Below are positions 1 through 10,767 of a DNA stretch of 64,000 nt, in pieces; positions within the stretch are counted from its first letter, which is position 1, and every line of letters starts with the position of its first letter. Made by a program: the position numbers and the translations under genes. Under the pieces are notes generated by a model. It had not been told where the DNA came from. It saw nothing but the letters and a program-made list of their open reading frames with translations, and made no database searches. Origin of the DNA: Planctomycetota bacterium (GTDB taxonomy: Bacteria; Planctomycetota; UBA1135); NCBI GenBank assembly GCA_002705055.1, contig PAHY01000063.1, positions 1 through 64,000 on the forward strand. The letters run 5' to 3'.

Positions 1-619
1 GACCTTCGAGCATCACCGCAAGCTGAAGCCGGTCACGATGGCGGTCCTGATCGAGCGCAAGAGCTACTTCATCGTGCATACGCGGGCGGGTCAGCTTGCG
101 GCTCGCGGTCGCCGGACGGAAGCTCAGCAGGAGCGCCTCGAGGAGATCCAAATGGAGGAAGGCAAGCGGCGCTCTGCCTCACGAGCCTGCGTGCGAGAGT
201 GCTTCGAGGCACTTGGAGGTGTGCTCGCTTCTCATCTCCCGATCCGCCTGCAGACGGACAAGAAGCGCACCTATCCGACCGAGTGCAAGCGAGCCAACTT
301 CTCCCGAGCTCTCTATCACCGCACGACGGACAGCCGTAAGCGCCGAGACTATCGCAACTTACTCTTCCCGATCAATCACACCCTCGCGATGATGCGGGAT
401 GGCATGTCTTGTCTCGTACGGCGGAGCTGGGGCGCCGCCAAGAAGATCAAGGGGCTCCAGCGACACGCCTGGCTATGGACGGCCTATCGGAACTACGTCC
501 GCGGCGTGACGGTGAAAACGAGAACGACCCCTGCCCAGTCGGCAGGGGTCTGTGATCAGCAGTGGCAGCTGAAGGAGGTCCTGAGGTGGCGCTGGCCGCT
601 GCGGATGGCACAGCCCTGA
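1..619 (+). CDS. Insertion-sequence transposase, 5' end outside the window
   Basis: The frame is open from base 2 with no start inside the window, so this is the C-terminal part (about 205 residues) of a longer protein. It resembles the C-terminal half of DDE-type transposases of IS1-like or unclassified elements common in planctomycetes. It has an FEHHRKLKPVT segment at the left edge, an acidic residue in the LQTDKKRTYPTE segment, then LFPINHTLAMMRD and LVRRSW, a basic NYVR helix, and a TPAQSAGV tail close to the stop, as in many IS transposases. The first catalytic Asp would lie upstream. The element's ends cannot be seen, so it is unclear whether it is intact. A perfect hairpin lies inside the gene at 526-550. 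The family name is tentative; that it is a transposase is fairly secure. Confidence 0.7.
   Translation, partial: TFEHHRKLKPVTMAVLIERKSYFIVHTRAGQLAARGRRTEAQQERLEEIQMEEGKRRSASRACVRECFEALGGVLASHLPIRLQTDKKRTYPTECKRANFSRALYHRTTDSRKRRDYRNLLFPINHTLAMMRDGMSCLVRRSWGAAKKIKGLQRHAWLWTAYRNYVRGVTVKTRTTPAQSAGVCDQQWQLKEVLRWRWPLRMAQP
526..550. repeat. Perfect 10-bp inverted repeat inside the transposase gene
   Basis: GACCCCTGCC (526-535) and its exact complement GGCAGGGGTC (541-550) are separated by five bases. No T-run follows, so it is not a classical terminator. It codes for the TTPAQSAGV part of the transposase. Confidence 0.6.
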
Positions 620-642
620 GCCCATTCAAGGGGGACAGACTC

Positions 643-648
643 TAGAAT
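643..648 (+). promoter_or_regulatory. -10-like box TAGAAT of hutH
   Basis: TAGAAT ends 7 bases before the hutH ATG (656). With normal -10 to +1 spacing, transcription would start at or next to the A of the ATG, giving a leaderless mRNA. There is no Shine-Dalgarno sequence between. No convincing -35 is seen. Confidence 0.5.
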
Positions 649-655
649 CTGCGCG

Positions 656-2191
656 ATGGCGACCCTGACCCTCGGAGCTCCGCTGGCGGAGGACCTGCTG
701 CTCGCAGTTGCGGACGGCGCGCATCCCAAACTCCGATTTGGGCGTGAGGCCCAGGCCCGGGTGCGGGCTGCGCGCGCCACGGTCGAGACCATCGTGGCCT
801 CGGGGCGCCCGGTTTACGGGGTCAACACCGGCTTCGGTGCGCTCGCCAGTCGCTCGATTGACGCAGCGGACACCGGCACCCTGCAGCGCAATCTGCTGCT
901 CTCGCATGCCGTGGGCTGCGGCGCGGACATGCCCGCCGAGGAGAAGCGCCTGGCGCTGCTGCTGCGCATTCAGTCGATGTGCCAGGGCGTCAGCGGAGTG
1001 CGCCCGGAGGTGGTGCGTTGGCTGGTCAAGATGTTTGATTCCGGCTGGCTGCCGCGCGTGCCCGAGCAGGGTTCGGTCGGCGCCTGCGGCGACCTGGCGC
1101 CGCTCGCCCACCTGGCGCTGCCGCTGGTCGGCGCCGGCGAGATGATCTCGCCGCAGGGCAAGCAGCTGCCGGCGCGGCGCGCGCTCAAGCAGATCGGTCT
1201 GCAGCCGATCGAGCTCGCGGCCAAGGAGGGGCTGGCGCTGATCAACGGCGTGCAGATCTCGAACGCGATCGGTCTGGCTGCGCTGGCGCGTCTGCGGCGG
1301 CTCTCGGCCAGCGCCGATGTCGCGGGGGCGCTTTCGGTGGAAGGCCTGCTGGGCAGTCATCGACCCTTCGACCCGCGCGTGGTCGAGGTGCGGCCGCACC
1401 CGGGCGCGGCCGCCACGGCGCGCAATCTGCGCAAACTGCTGCGCGGCTCGCAGGTCGCGAAGGCGCACGCGCAGTGCGAGCGGGTCCAAGATCCTTACTC
1501 CTTCCGCTGCATGCCGCAGGTGCACGGCGCGGCCAAGGATGCGGTCGCGCACCTCGCTGCCGTGCTGGTTCGCGAGGCCAACGCGGCCACCGACAACCCG
1601 CTGGTCTTCCCGGATCGCGGTGATTCGATTTCGGCCGGCAACTTCCACGGCCAGCCGATCGCGCTGCCGCTCGACTATGCGGTCAACGCGCTGTGCAGCT
1701 GGGGCAACATCAGCGAGCGGCGAACGAGCGAGCTCATTCACCCGGCGATGTCTGGCCTGCCGGCGTTCCTGACACCCGCTCCCGGGCTGAACTCCGGGCT
1801 CATGATCCCGCAGGTCGTCGCCGCCGCGCTGATCAGCGAGAACAAGGTGCTGGCGCATCCGGCCAGCGCGGATTCGGTCACGACTTCGGCCGACCAGGAG
1901 GACCACGTCTCGATGGCCAACCACGCTGCGCGCAAGCTGCGTCAGGCGGTATGGAACACCGAGCGCGTGCTGGCGATCGAGTTCTACACCGCGGCCCAGG
2001 CGCGCGAGTTTCATCTCGAGCTGCGCGCTGGCAAAGGGGCGCAGGCCGCCTATGAGTGCATGCGGGCCGAGATTCCGGCGCTGCAGGAGGATCGCTACAT
2101 GGGACCCGAGCTGGATCAGGCCCACGAGCTGGTGCGCAGCGGGGCGCTGCTGGCGGCCGCCGAAGGCGCGGCCGGCAAGTTGGTGCGCTAG
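656..2191 (+). CDS. hutH: Histidine ammonia-lyase
   Basis: This enzyme deaminates L-histidine to urocanate, the first step of histidine degradation in the cytoplasm. At 511 residues it has full family length. Family landmarks in order are the YGVNTGFG loop, the MIO region GSVGACGDLAPLAH, GLALINGVQ, the QDPYSFRC segment, DNPLVF, and the C-terminal EDHVSMAN. The residue triad that cyclises to the MIO electrophile is normally Ala-Ser-Gly. Here it is Ala-Cys-Gly, with Cys144 encoded by TGC at 1085-1087. Cys at this site is known to be tolerated in the Pseudomonas enzyme. The ATG at 656 sits 7 bases after a TAGAAT box. The stop overlaps that of the convergent methyltransferase gene through CTAG at 2188-2191. 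The other hut gene seen, hutU, is 39 kb away. Confidence 0.95.
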   Translation: MATLTLGAPLAEDLLLAVADGAHPKLRFGREAQARVRAARATVETIVASGRPVYGVNTGFGALASRSIDAADTGTLQRNLLLSHAVGCGADMPAEEKRLALLLRIQSMCQGVSGVRPEVVRWLVKMFDSGWLPRVPEQGSVGACGDLAPLAHLALPLVGAGEMISPQGKQLPARRALKQIGLQPIELAAKEGLALINGVQISNAIGLAALARLRRLSASADVAGALSVEGLLGSHRPFDPRVVEVRPHPGAAATARNLRKLLRGSQVAKAHAQCERVQDPYSFRCMPQVHGAAKDAVAHLAAVLVREANAATDNPLVFPDRGDSISAGNFHGQPIALPLDYAVNALCSWGNISERRTSELIHPAMSGLPAFLTPAPGLNSGLMIPQVVAAALISENKVLAHPASADSVTTSADQEDHVSMANHAARKLRQAVWNTERVLAIEFYTAAQAREFHLELRAGKGAQAAYECMRAEIPALQEDRYMGPELDQAHELVRSGALLAAAEGAAGKLVR

Positions 2192-2925
2192 CGCCGCTTC
2201 AGCACCCAGCCGGCGAAGCCCATCGTGTCGCGGCCCCAGCGCTCGAAGGCGCGGCGCCAGTTATCCCAGTGCGCGCCGCCTTGGGCCCAGAAGGGGCGCT
2301 CGTACTCCTCGAAGGCTTCCTTGCTGACGCGTTCCTCGTGGACCTGCTGCAGCCCGGCGGCGTCGAAGCACGCATGCCAGGACTCGATGGGGGCGAGCTC
2401 GTCCTCGCTCAGCCCGGTGCTGGCGAGATAATCCGCGTCGGGGGGCTGGCGCCAGTAGCCATCGGCCAGAAACAGGCAGCCGTCGGGGAGGAGGCGTGCC
2501 GCGAGCTGCTGCACCATGGTCGACGCGGCGTCGGGGCCGTCGCCAAAGGCATGCCGGGATCCCAGGCAGATCGCAACGTGCCAGGGCCCCGAGGCGTCGC
2601 CTTCCGATTGCCAGCCGCGCGCCTCCCAGCGCGCTTCCGCCAGCTCGGCCGCCGCGTGCGCGCGCGCGATTTCGGCGTGCCGCGTCGCCGCGCGTGCGAG
2701 GGCCGCGCCGTCGGGGTCGATGCCCAGCACCTCGGCATCGGCTGCCTGCCGCGCGAGCCGCCGTTCGCGCAGCCGCGCGAGGACCTCTCCGTTTCCGCAG
2801 CCCACATCCACGACTTGGATCACTTCCTGCTGCGGCAGGAGGGCAAGCAGCTCATCCAAGCAGGTCTCCAGCTGCGCCAACGTCAGCGGGTTTCGCAGCG
2901 GCAGATCGCGGGGATCGAAGCTCAA
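2188..2925 (-). CDS. Class I SAM-dependent methyltransferase
   Basis: This 245-residue protein has a Rossmann-type methyltransferase fold. VVDVGCGNGEVLARL (about residues 38-52) is motif I, which binds S-adenosylmethionine. EVLGIDPDGAAL is the acidic post-I loop, and HVAICLGSRHAFGD resembles motif II. The substrate cannot be read from the sequence. The start is a TTG whose bases overlap the TGA of the upstream TPR gene (2922-2925, TTGA on the minus strand), so the two are very probably cotranscribed and translationally coupled. The gene converges on hutH and shares a CTAG double stop with it. Confidence 0.8.
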   Translation of the reverse strand: MSFDPRDLPLRNPLTLAQLETCLDELLALLPQQEVIQVVDVGCGNGEVLARLRERRLARQAADAEVLGIDPDGAALARAATRHAEIARAHAAAELAEARWEARGWQSEGDASGPWHVAICLGSRHAFGDGPDAASTMVQQLAARLLPDGCLFLADGYWRQPPDADYLASTGLSEDELAPIESWHACFDAAGLQQVHEERVSKEAFEEYERPFWAQGGAHWDNWRRAFERWGRDTMGFAGWVLKRR

Positions 2926-5900
2926 TCGTCGAGGTGGAAGGCGAGGTGGAGGCGGCCGAGGCGCAGCAGCTGCGGGCGCGGGCTACGCAGCACGCGCGAC
3001 CAGAAGCCGGGCAGCAGATCGCGGCCGACGAGGAGGGGGACCCCGGGGACGCGTTCGAAGCTGCGCGGCGCGACCCGCTTGAGCCAGCTGCGGTAGACGC
3101 TGCGCCGTTGGCGGCCGGTGGTCTGGGTGCGCGCGCGCGCGATCTCGTGGATCGTGAAGTCGCGGATGCGGTCGCGGTAGTTGAGCTGCCGCCGCTCGCG
3201 CGGGTGGGCGAGGATCCAGTCGTCATCGCCGCGGTGCAGCGCGACTTCGGCCATCAGGCAGCGCAGATGCGCATAGCTGCGATCCGCCTGCATCTGGAAG
3301 GCCCGCTGCAGCTGGGCCTCGGCCTCGTCCAGGCGACCCAGGCCGATGAGCGCGTCGATCAGGTGCGAGAGCATCCAGGGGCGGGCGTCCTCGCGATCGA
3401 TGTTGGGGACCAGGGCTTCGAGCACCCACTTGGGCGAGTACGGGGCCAGCATGTAGCCGAGCGAGCCCCACAACTCGGCGTCTTCGACCGGCAGCGTGAC
3501 GACCTGCTTGATCCAGCTATGCAGGCCGCGGTTGGTGGTGGCGCGCGGCAGACCGGCAAACTCGGCGAGCTTCGACGCGAACTCAGGGTGCGTCGCAAAG
3601 CGATGGCCGAACTCGTCCAGCAGAGCCCGCTGCTGGCGGAAGCCGCGCCGCTTCGACTTGTCCTCGTAAGGAAACTCGAGGTGCAGCATCGCTGCGTTGG
3701 TCCAGGTCGAGATCTCGTCCGAAGCCTCCGCCAAATCCCGCGCCAGCCCGCGGACCTGATCGCGCATCGCGCGCTGTTCCATCTGCTGCGAGATGCGATA
3801 CCAGAGCGCAGGGTGATTCTGCGGCAGGCGCAGCAGCGCCGCGACGGTTTCCGTGAGCACAGAGTGCTCGGTCATCACCGCCGCGCGGGTCATCTCTTCG
3901 AGGGTGTCTTCGGTCGCCGTCTGCAGATCGACCTGACGTTCCAGCAAACGCCGGACGCCTTCCTTGTCCTCGGCGTCGCGTCGCGCGCCCAAGAGCTGCG
4001 CCCAGTAGTACTCGTCGCCGGGGGCGAGGGCGTAGGCGCGCTCGAAGTAGCGCACGGCCTCCACGTCGCGATCGGCGGCGTTCAGCGCGCGGCCGGCCTG
4101 CAGCGGAATCCAGGCCTCATAGCGAACGGCCGGAGGCGGATCCTTGGCGAGCTCGACCAGTTCATCGGCGCGCCGGTCGTTGAGCAGCCAGTTGGCGTAG
4201 GTCTCCCAGGAATGGACATGGTCGGGGAAGGCCTCCAGCGCCTCTCGAAGCAGCTCGCGTGCATCCTTGAACTGCCCTTCGCCGCGCAGGATCTCGGCCT
4301 CGGCGACGGCCAGGGTGGGGTGATTCCCCATCCGGCCTCGGCCTTCCTGCAGCACCACCTTGGCTTCCTCATTCCGTCCGTGCCGGCGGTGCCAGTCGGC
4401 CAGCGTGCTTACGTACTCGAGCGAGTTCGGGGCCAGCGCCACGGCGCGCTCGAGGGCCTGCTGCCCTTCGGCGTCGAGGTAGTTGGATCGACACGCGCTG
4501 GCCAGCAGGTCGTAGCTGCCCGGCTCGGTGGGCTGCAGCTGGACCAGCCGGCGCGCGACCTCGAGCGCCTCCTCTTCGCGGTCGAGGCTGGCCAGCCAGT
4601 AGACCTGGGCACGCCAGGCCCAGAGGTAGGTCGAGCTGATCTCGCAGGCGAGCGCGACCTGTTCGAGCGCTTCCTCTTTGCGGGAAGACTTCCACAGCGA
4701 GTCGGCGTAGCAGCCGTGCACAGTCGGAGCTTCGGGGAAGCGCTCGAGCGAGGCCCGATACACCTTCTCGGCCGCAGCGAACTCGCGCCGATCGTCGTAG
4801 GCCATCGCCAGCTCGTTGGCGACCGCCACCACGTGCGGACAGGCCTCGTGCAGCGATCGCAGGTGCTCCAGGTGCTCATCCTTGCGGCCGAGCGATTCCA
4901 GCTCGCGCGCCAGCTGAATGCCGACGCGGGAATCTTCGGGATCGGCCTCCCAGGCCGTGCGCGCCACGGCCTCGGCCTCCTTGTGGCGGCCGGCATCGGA
5001 CAGCGTGTCGACGCGCACGCGCGCGAACGCCCCGCGGAAGGGGTAGCGCTCGCAGAGGCGCGCCAGCCAGCCATCGACTTCTTCGAGCGGGAAGTGGTGC
5101 AGCGCCGTGCCGGCGACCTGGTGCACGCAGCCTACGGGCGGCTCCATTTCGAGCATCTTCTGTTGCACCTCCTCGATCAGCTCGCGCAGCTCGGCTTCGC
5201 TGGCCGCGGTCGAGAACAGTCGCTGATAGAGCGTGGGGTAGGCGCGCCCCAGTTCCAGGCGACGGCGCAGGCTGGAGCGCGCGTCCTCCAGCTGGCCCAG
5301 GGCGGCCTGACACGCGGCCAGATCGACCCAGCCGATCAAGGAGAAGGGGTCCGCTTCGACGACCTGCTGGGCGATGGTCAGCGCCTCCTCGGTGCGCCCC
5401 TGCTCGGTGAGAGTGCGCGAGCGCGAACCGCGCGCCCAGTTGCTGTCACCGATCACCTCGACGAAGCGATCAACGACCTCGTGGGCGAGCTCGTACTCGC
5501 TCTTGGCTAGGCAGGCATGCCAAGCCTGTTGCAGTGCCTCACTGGTCGGCTCTTCGTCGCCCAGCAGCTGGCGCACACGCTCGATGAAGCCGGCGCGGCC
5601 GTGCAGACCAAACTGCAGATCGAAGAGCTCCTCCCACTCCTGACTCGAGGTGGGATTCCGAGCGAGCGACTCTTCGAGCATCGCCAGCGCGGTCGCGCGA
5701 TCACCGCGCTGGCGCGCCAGCCTGCAGCGCAAACGGGCCACCAGGTGGGGGCGGAGTCGACTCGCTTCGCGGTCGATCAGCTGCTCGGACTCGTCGTAGC
5801 GGCCGGCATCCATCAGCTGATCAAACAGCTCTTCGATCAGCCAGGCGCGCGAGCGTGGGTCGGCCTCGGGGGCATTCTGCAGCAGCTCAATGGCCTGGGC

Positions 5901-7925
5901 GCGCTGCCCTTCCTTGGCCAGCCAGCGCGCATAGGTCGTGACCGGGTAGTTGCTCGAGTTCGCAAAGCGCTCGGCGCGCTCCTGCAGAAAACGCAGCGCC
6001 TCTTCACGCTCTCCGTGGTCGATGCAGAAGTTGGCGTATCGCGAGGCCGCACCTTCATCAAAGATCTTGGTGCAGGCGAAGATCCTGGCCAGGCCCACCG
6101 TGAGGTCGCGGGTCTCCGGGTCCTCCCAGACGAAGTCGGCCATCCGCTCCAGCGGGGCGTCGGCGACGGATGCCCGACGCGATGCGCGCAGATAGGTGCG
6201 CCACGCGTCCTCGCGACCGCCCGGCGCGGCCTCGTAGCGGAATCCCAGCATCTCGAGCAGCGCGGGCGGGCAGGTGGGCCGCGTCGACCAGCGATCGAGC
6301 AGCGCGTCCAGCTCTTTCCACTGGCTGGCCGCTTCGAGCGCCCGGGCGTAGGCCAGCGCGTTGTGCGCATCCTCCGGGAACGCCTCGACGCTGCGGCGCG
6401 TGGCGTCCATGCGCAGGGCGAGGTCATCCGTTGCCCAGGAGCGCGCCAGTTCGCATTGCCAGCGCAGCGTGTCCTGCGGCCAGGTCTCGACGAGGGCGTC
6501 CAGTTCGCGCATCCGCTCGAAGTCCGGCTTCGAGCTGGCGCGCGCGTGTTCGATGGAGAGGGCCTGACGCTCTTCCTCCGGAAGCTGTAGATCGGCATAC
6601 TCGCCGGCCCGCGCTTCCGGAAGGATCAGCATCGCGCAGCCGCCGCGCGCGGCCTGCCATTCGAGCAGATCCTTCTCGGCGATCTCGTGCAGATAGCGCG
6701 AACCCGGATCGAGCAGGATCAGGTGCTCGCGCATCTGATCGAAGCCGATCACCGTGGTGCGGTGCCCGCTGGTGACGTAGCGCAGGCTGATGCTGAAAGG
6801 CAGTCCGCGTTCGATCAGCGCCTGCGCCGTGCCCTTCTCCAACAGGAAAGGGCGCACCACGAAGCCGGCTTCGTTCAGCCAGTCAATCAGGTCGCTGTCG
6901 TGGGTGCCGTCGTAGGTGATCTGCGCAGCGATCTCGCTGTGATCGATCTCCTGATCGAAGTAGCCGAGGATCGCCGCCGCCGATGCCGGCGCGCAGGTGA
7001 GGTGCGACTGAATTTGAAACGGCACCTCCAGGCGCTGCACCGGGCGGTCATAGCGCTCGAGGCTCTCCAGCATCTTGGCCGCGTACTCGCCACCATGCGG
7101 CGCGTGCTCGCGGGCACGATCCAGATCGCCGATGCGCGCGGCCGTCACCGCGAGCTGCACGTGGATCCAGCGGCGCTGACGGCGGCCACAGGAGGGGTTC
7201 TGTTCGAGCATGCGCTCGAGCGCCTGCACGGCATCGGCTTCGCGGTGCGTGTCACCCAGCGCCGTCGCATACGCGGCCCAGAGACCGAAGACGTCAAAGC
7301 GTTCGCCCGCTGCGGCGAAGGCTTCGAGCGCCTCCTGCTCGCGGTTGAGCTGAAACAGCAGCCAGGCGTGGAAATGGGCGACCCGCGAGTAGTCCGGGAA
7401 ACGCTCGAGCGCGCTTTCGGCCAGCTCGAGCGCGCTCGCGTACTCGTCCTGGGCGCACAGCAGCGCCAGCCGATCACCGACGATCTGATGCGCCGGCGCG
7501 CCGGCAGCTTCGGCGCGATCCAGCGCACGTTCCGCTTTAAAAAAGTCGCGGAAGGTGAGGTGCAGATCGAAGCGGGTGCTCCACAGCTCATCCAGCTCGG
7601 ATTCGGGCCAGCCTTCTCCATCGCGCGTACTCTGCAGCCAGCGCACGACCTCGTCGTAGCGGCCGATGCCGAGCTGGTCGCGAATCCACCGCGACTCGAC
7701 CAGCCGCGAATCGGGAAACTTCGCGCGCAGCGCGGAGGTCAGGCGCTCGGCGCAGCCGTTGTAGCCAAAGCTGCGCAGCAGGCGCACGATGACCGCGCCG
7801 ATCTCGGGGTCGGCGAGCGCCTCGCTGCGACCGAAGCCTTCGGGCAGCGCGCGGCGTGCTGCTTCCGTCTGCCCCTGATCGAGCAGCGAGCGGATCTCGT
7901 CAGCGAGAATAGAAGCAGCAACCAT
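2922..7925 (-). CDS. Giant TPR protein with an embedded C39-like cysteine peptidase domain
   Basis: This 1667-residue protein is almost entirely degenerate tetratricopeptide repeats (recurrent helix pairs with W/L/Y...A...A spacing, e.g. EALEAFAAAGERF and ARELLREALEAFPDH). At residues about 300-420 it carries a papain-like domain of the C39 type. The VPFQIQSHLTCAPASAA segment gives the oxyanion Gln306 and nucleophile Cys311. His388 lies in TSGHRTTVIGFD and Asp406 in LLDPGSR. All catalytic positions are present, so it may be an active peptidase rather than a pure scaffold. There is no signal peptide or membrane segment. ATG 7925 was chosen because a TACGAT box ends 6 bases upstream; a longer frame opens at 8003 but lacks TPR-like residues. 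The methyltransferase gene follows with overlapping ends. Substrate and partner are unknown. Confidence 0.75.
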   Translation of the reverse strand: MVAASILADEIRSLLDQGQTEAARRALPEGFGRSEALADPEIGAVIVRLLRSFGYNGCAERLTSALRAKFPDSRLVESRWIRDQLGIGRYDEVVRWLQSTRDGEGWPESELDELWSTRFDLHLTFRDFFKAERALDRAEAAGAPAHQIVGDRLALLCAQDEYASALELAESALERFPDYSRVAHFHAWLLFQLNREQEALEAFAAAGERFDVFGLWAAYATALGDTHREADAVQALERMLEQNPSCGRRQRRWIHVQLAVTAARIGDLDRAREHAPHGGEYAAKMLESLERYDRPVQRLEVPFQIQSHLTCAPASAAAILGYFDQEIDHSEIAAQITYDGTHDSDLIDWLNEAGFVVRPFLLEKGTAQALIERGLPFSISLRYVTSGHRTTVIGFDQMREHLILLDPGSRYLHEIAEKDLLEWQAARGGCAMLILPEARAGEYADLQLPEEERQALSIEHARASSKPDFERMRELDALVETWPQDTLRWQCELARSWATDDLALRMDATRRSVEAFPEDAHNALAYARALEAASQWKELDALLDRWSTRPTCPPALLEMLGFRYEAAPGGREDAWRTYLRASRRASVADAPLERMADFVWEDPETRDLTVGLARIFACTKIFDEGAASRYANFCIDHGEREEALRFLQERAERFANSSNYPVTTYARWLAKEGQRAQAIELLQNAPEADPRSRAWLIEELFDQLMDAGRYDESEQLIDREASRLRPHLVARLRCRLARQRGDRATALAMLEESLARNPTSSQEWEELFDLQFGLHGRAGFIERVRQLLGDEEPTSEALQQAWHACLAKSEYELAHEVVDRFVEVIGDSNWARGSRSRTLTEQGRTEEALTIAQQVVEADPFSLIGWVDLAACQAALGQLEDARSSLRRRLELGRAYPTLYQRLFSTAASEAELRELIEEVQQKMLEMEPPVGCVHQVAGTALHHFPLEEVDGWLARLCERYPFRGAFARVRVDTLSDAGRHKEAEAVARTAWEADPEDSRVGIQLARELESLGRKDEHLEHLRSLHEACPHVVAVANELAMAYDDRREFAAAEKVYRASLERFPEAPTVHGCYADSLWKSSRKEEALEQVALACEISSTYLWAWRAQVYWLASLDREEEALEVARRLVQLQPTEPGSYDLLASACRSNYLDAEGQQALERAVALAPNSLEYVSTLADWHRRHGRNEEAKVVLQEGRGRMGNHPTLAVAEAEILRGEGQFKDARELLREALEAFPDHVHSWETYANWLLNDRRADELVELAKDPPPAVRYEAWIPLQAGRALNAADRDVEAVRYFERAYALAPGDEYYWAQLLGARRDAEDKEGVRRLLERQVDLQTATEDTLEEMTRAAVMTEHSVLTETVAALLRLPQNHPALWYRISQQMEQRAMRDQVRGLARDLAEASDEISTWTNAAMLHLEFPYEDKSKRRGFRQQRALLDEFGHRFATHPEFASKLAEFAGLPRATTNRGLHSWIKQVVTLPVEDAELWGSLGYMLAPYSPKWVLEALVPNIDREDARPWMLSHLIDALIGLGRLDEAEAQLQRAFQMQADRSYAHLRCLMAEVALHRGDDDWILAHPRERRQLNYRDRIRDFTIHEIARARTQTTGRQRRSVYRSWLKRVAPRSFERVPGVPLLVGRDLLPGFWSRVLRSPRPQLLRLGRLHLAFHLDD

Positions 7926-7931
7926 GAGAGG

Positions 7932-7937
7932 ATCGTA
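7932..7937 (-). promoter_or_regulatory. -10-like box TACGAT of the TPR/C39 gene
   Basis: On the minus strand TACGAT is followed by exactly 6 bases and the ATG at 7925, the same geometry as the other start-proximal boxes in this window. It supports the 7925 start and a leaderless message. Confidence 0.45.
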
Positions 7938-7966
7938 GCTGTGCGCCGCGCCGCCGGGGGCGCGCG

Positions 7967-7972
7967 TACCCT
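7967..7972 (+). promoter_or_regulatory. Weak -10-like box TACCCT of the EamA transporter gene
   Basis: TACCCT directly abuts the GTG at 7973 and ends 6 bases before a second in-frame GTG at 7979. If it is the -10 box, 7979 is the more likely leaderless start. Confidence 0.25.
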
Positions 7973-8895
7973 GTGCGCGTGCTCGCACTGCTGGCCGCCA
8001 CACTGATCTGGTCGTTCAGTTTCGGGATCATCAAGCAAGTGCTCGTCGGCGTTCCCGGGGAGTGGGTGGCCACCCTGCGCCTCGCCTTGGCGGCGCTCGT
8101 GTTTCTGCCCTTCCTGCGGCGCGCTCCGCTGGCCGGCGCGCGGCTGCGCCTGCTCGCGATCGGCGGGGTGCAGTTCGGCCTGATGTATCTGCTTTATCTG
8201 CAGAGCTACCAGGCGCTGGACGCCTGGGAAGTGGCGTTGTTCACGGCTTTCACCCCGATCTGGGTGCTGCTGCTCGAGGCACTGCTCCCGGGTCGTCGCC
8301 GCAGCATTCCGCGCCGCGCTTGGGTGGCGCTGCTCGGCGCGGTGGCGGGCGCCTGGCTGATCCGCGCCGACCCCGCGGCGCGCCCGGACTTCGGAGAGGG
8401 CTTCCTGTGGATTCAGGCTGCCAACCTCTGCTTTGCCTTTGGCCAGGTCGCGTACCGGCGCACGCTGCAGCAGGGCGGAGGCCGGGTCGATGCCGCAGCC
8501 CACGCCTGGATGTTCCTGGGCGGCACCGCGGTGGCCGGGCTGGTGATGGCGGTGCGCCTGGTGGGCGGCGTGCTGACTTCGCCGGCGCAAACCGCAGACG
8601 AGCTGGCGCTCAGCCTCGAACAGCTCGCCGCGATCGCCTACCTGGGGGTCGTCGCGGCGGGCCTCGGCTTCTTTCTCTGGAACGCCGGGGCGCGCCGCGT
8701 CTCGGCCGGTCTCCTGGCCGCGGCCAACAACCTCAAGGTGCCGGCGGGCATGGCGGTTTCGGTGCTGCTTTTCGGCGAAGCGCTGGCCCCGGACGGCGAG
8801 CTGGCCAGCTGGGTCCGTAAGCTGGGCGGCTCGGCGCTGGTGCTGGCTGCCGTCGTCATCGCCAGCCGAGACTCCCGCACCCCTCGCTCAACCTG

Positions 8896-8896
<1 letters not shown>
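7973..8896 (+). CDS. EamA/DMT-superfamily membrane transporter
   Basis: This is an inner-membrane protein of the drug/metabolite transporter superfamily with two EamA repeats and about ten membrane helices over 307 residues. The N terminus ALLAATLIWSFSFGIIK is the typical first EamA helix. Near the middle, ALLGAVAGAWLIRADP matches the end of the first repeat, and the second repeat begins at QAANLCFAFGQVAYRR. The substrate is unknown; such proteins usually export metabolites or amino acids. It starts with GTG (7973, or 7979 judging by the upstream box). Its stop overlaps the next start by one base (TGATG, 8894-8898), so it forms an operon with the antiporter. It is divergent from the TPR/C39 gene. 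Confidence 0.85.
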
Positions 8897-10722
<1,826 letters not shown>

Positions 10723-10747
10723 CCCGCCCGGCAACCAGAGTCACGGC

Positions 10748-10767
10748 TATCCTCTTGGAGAGGTGCC
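10748..10767 (+). promoter_or_regulatory. -10-like TATCCT and Shine-Dalgarno for the NACHT-pair operon
   Basis: TATCCT (10748-10753) is followed by GGAGAGG (10757-10763), which ends 4 bases before the ATG at 10768. Unlike most genes in this window, this insert seems to use a short leader with a ribosome binding site. Confidence 0.4.

Noticed and set aside
2496-5510. A 1004-codon open frame on the plus strand opposite the TPR/C39 gene
   Set aside because: It is a composition effect of high-GC codons on the other strand. Its translation shows no domain and is a mirror of a well-supported repeat protein.
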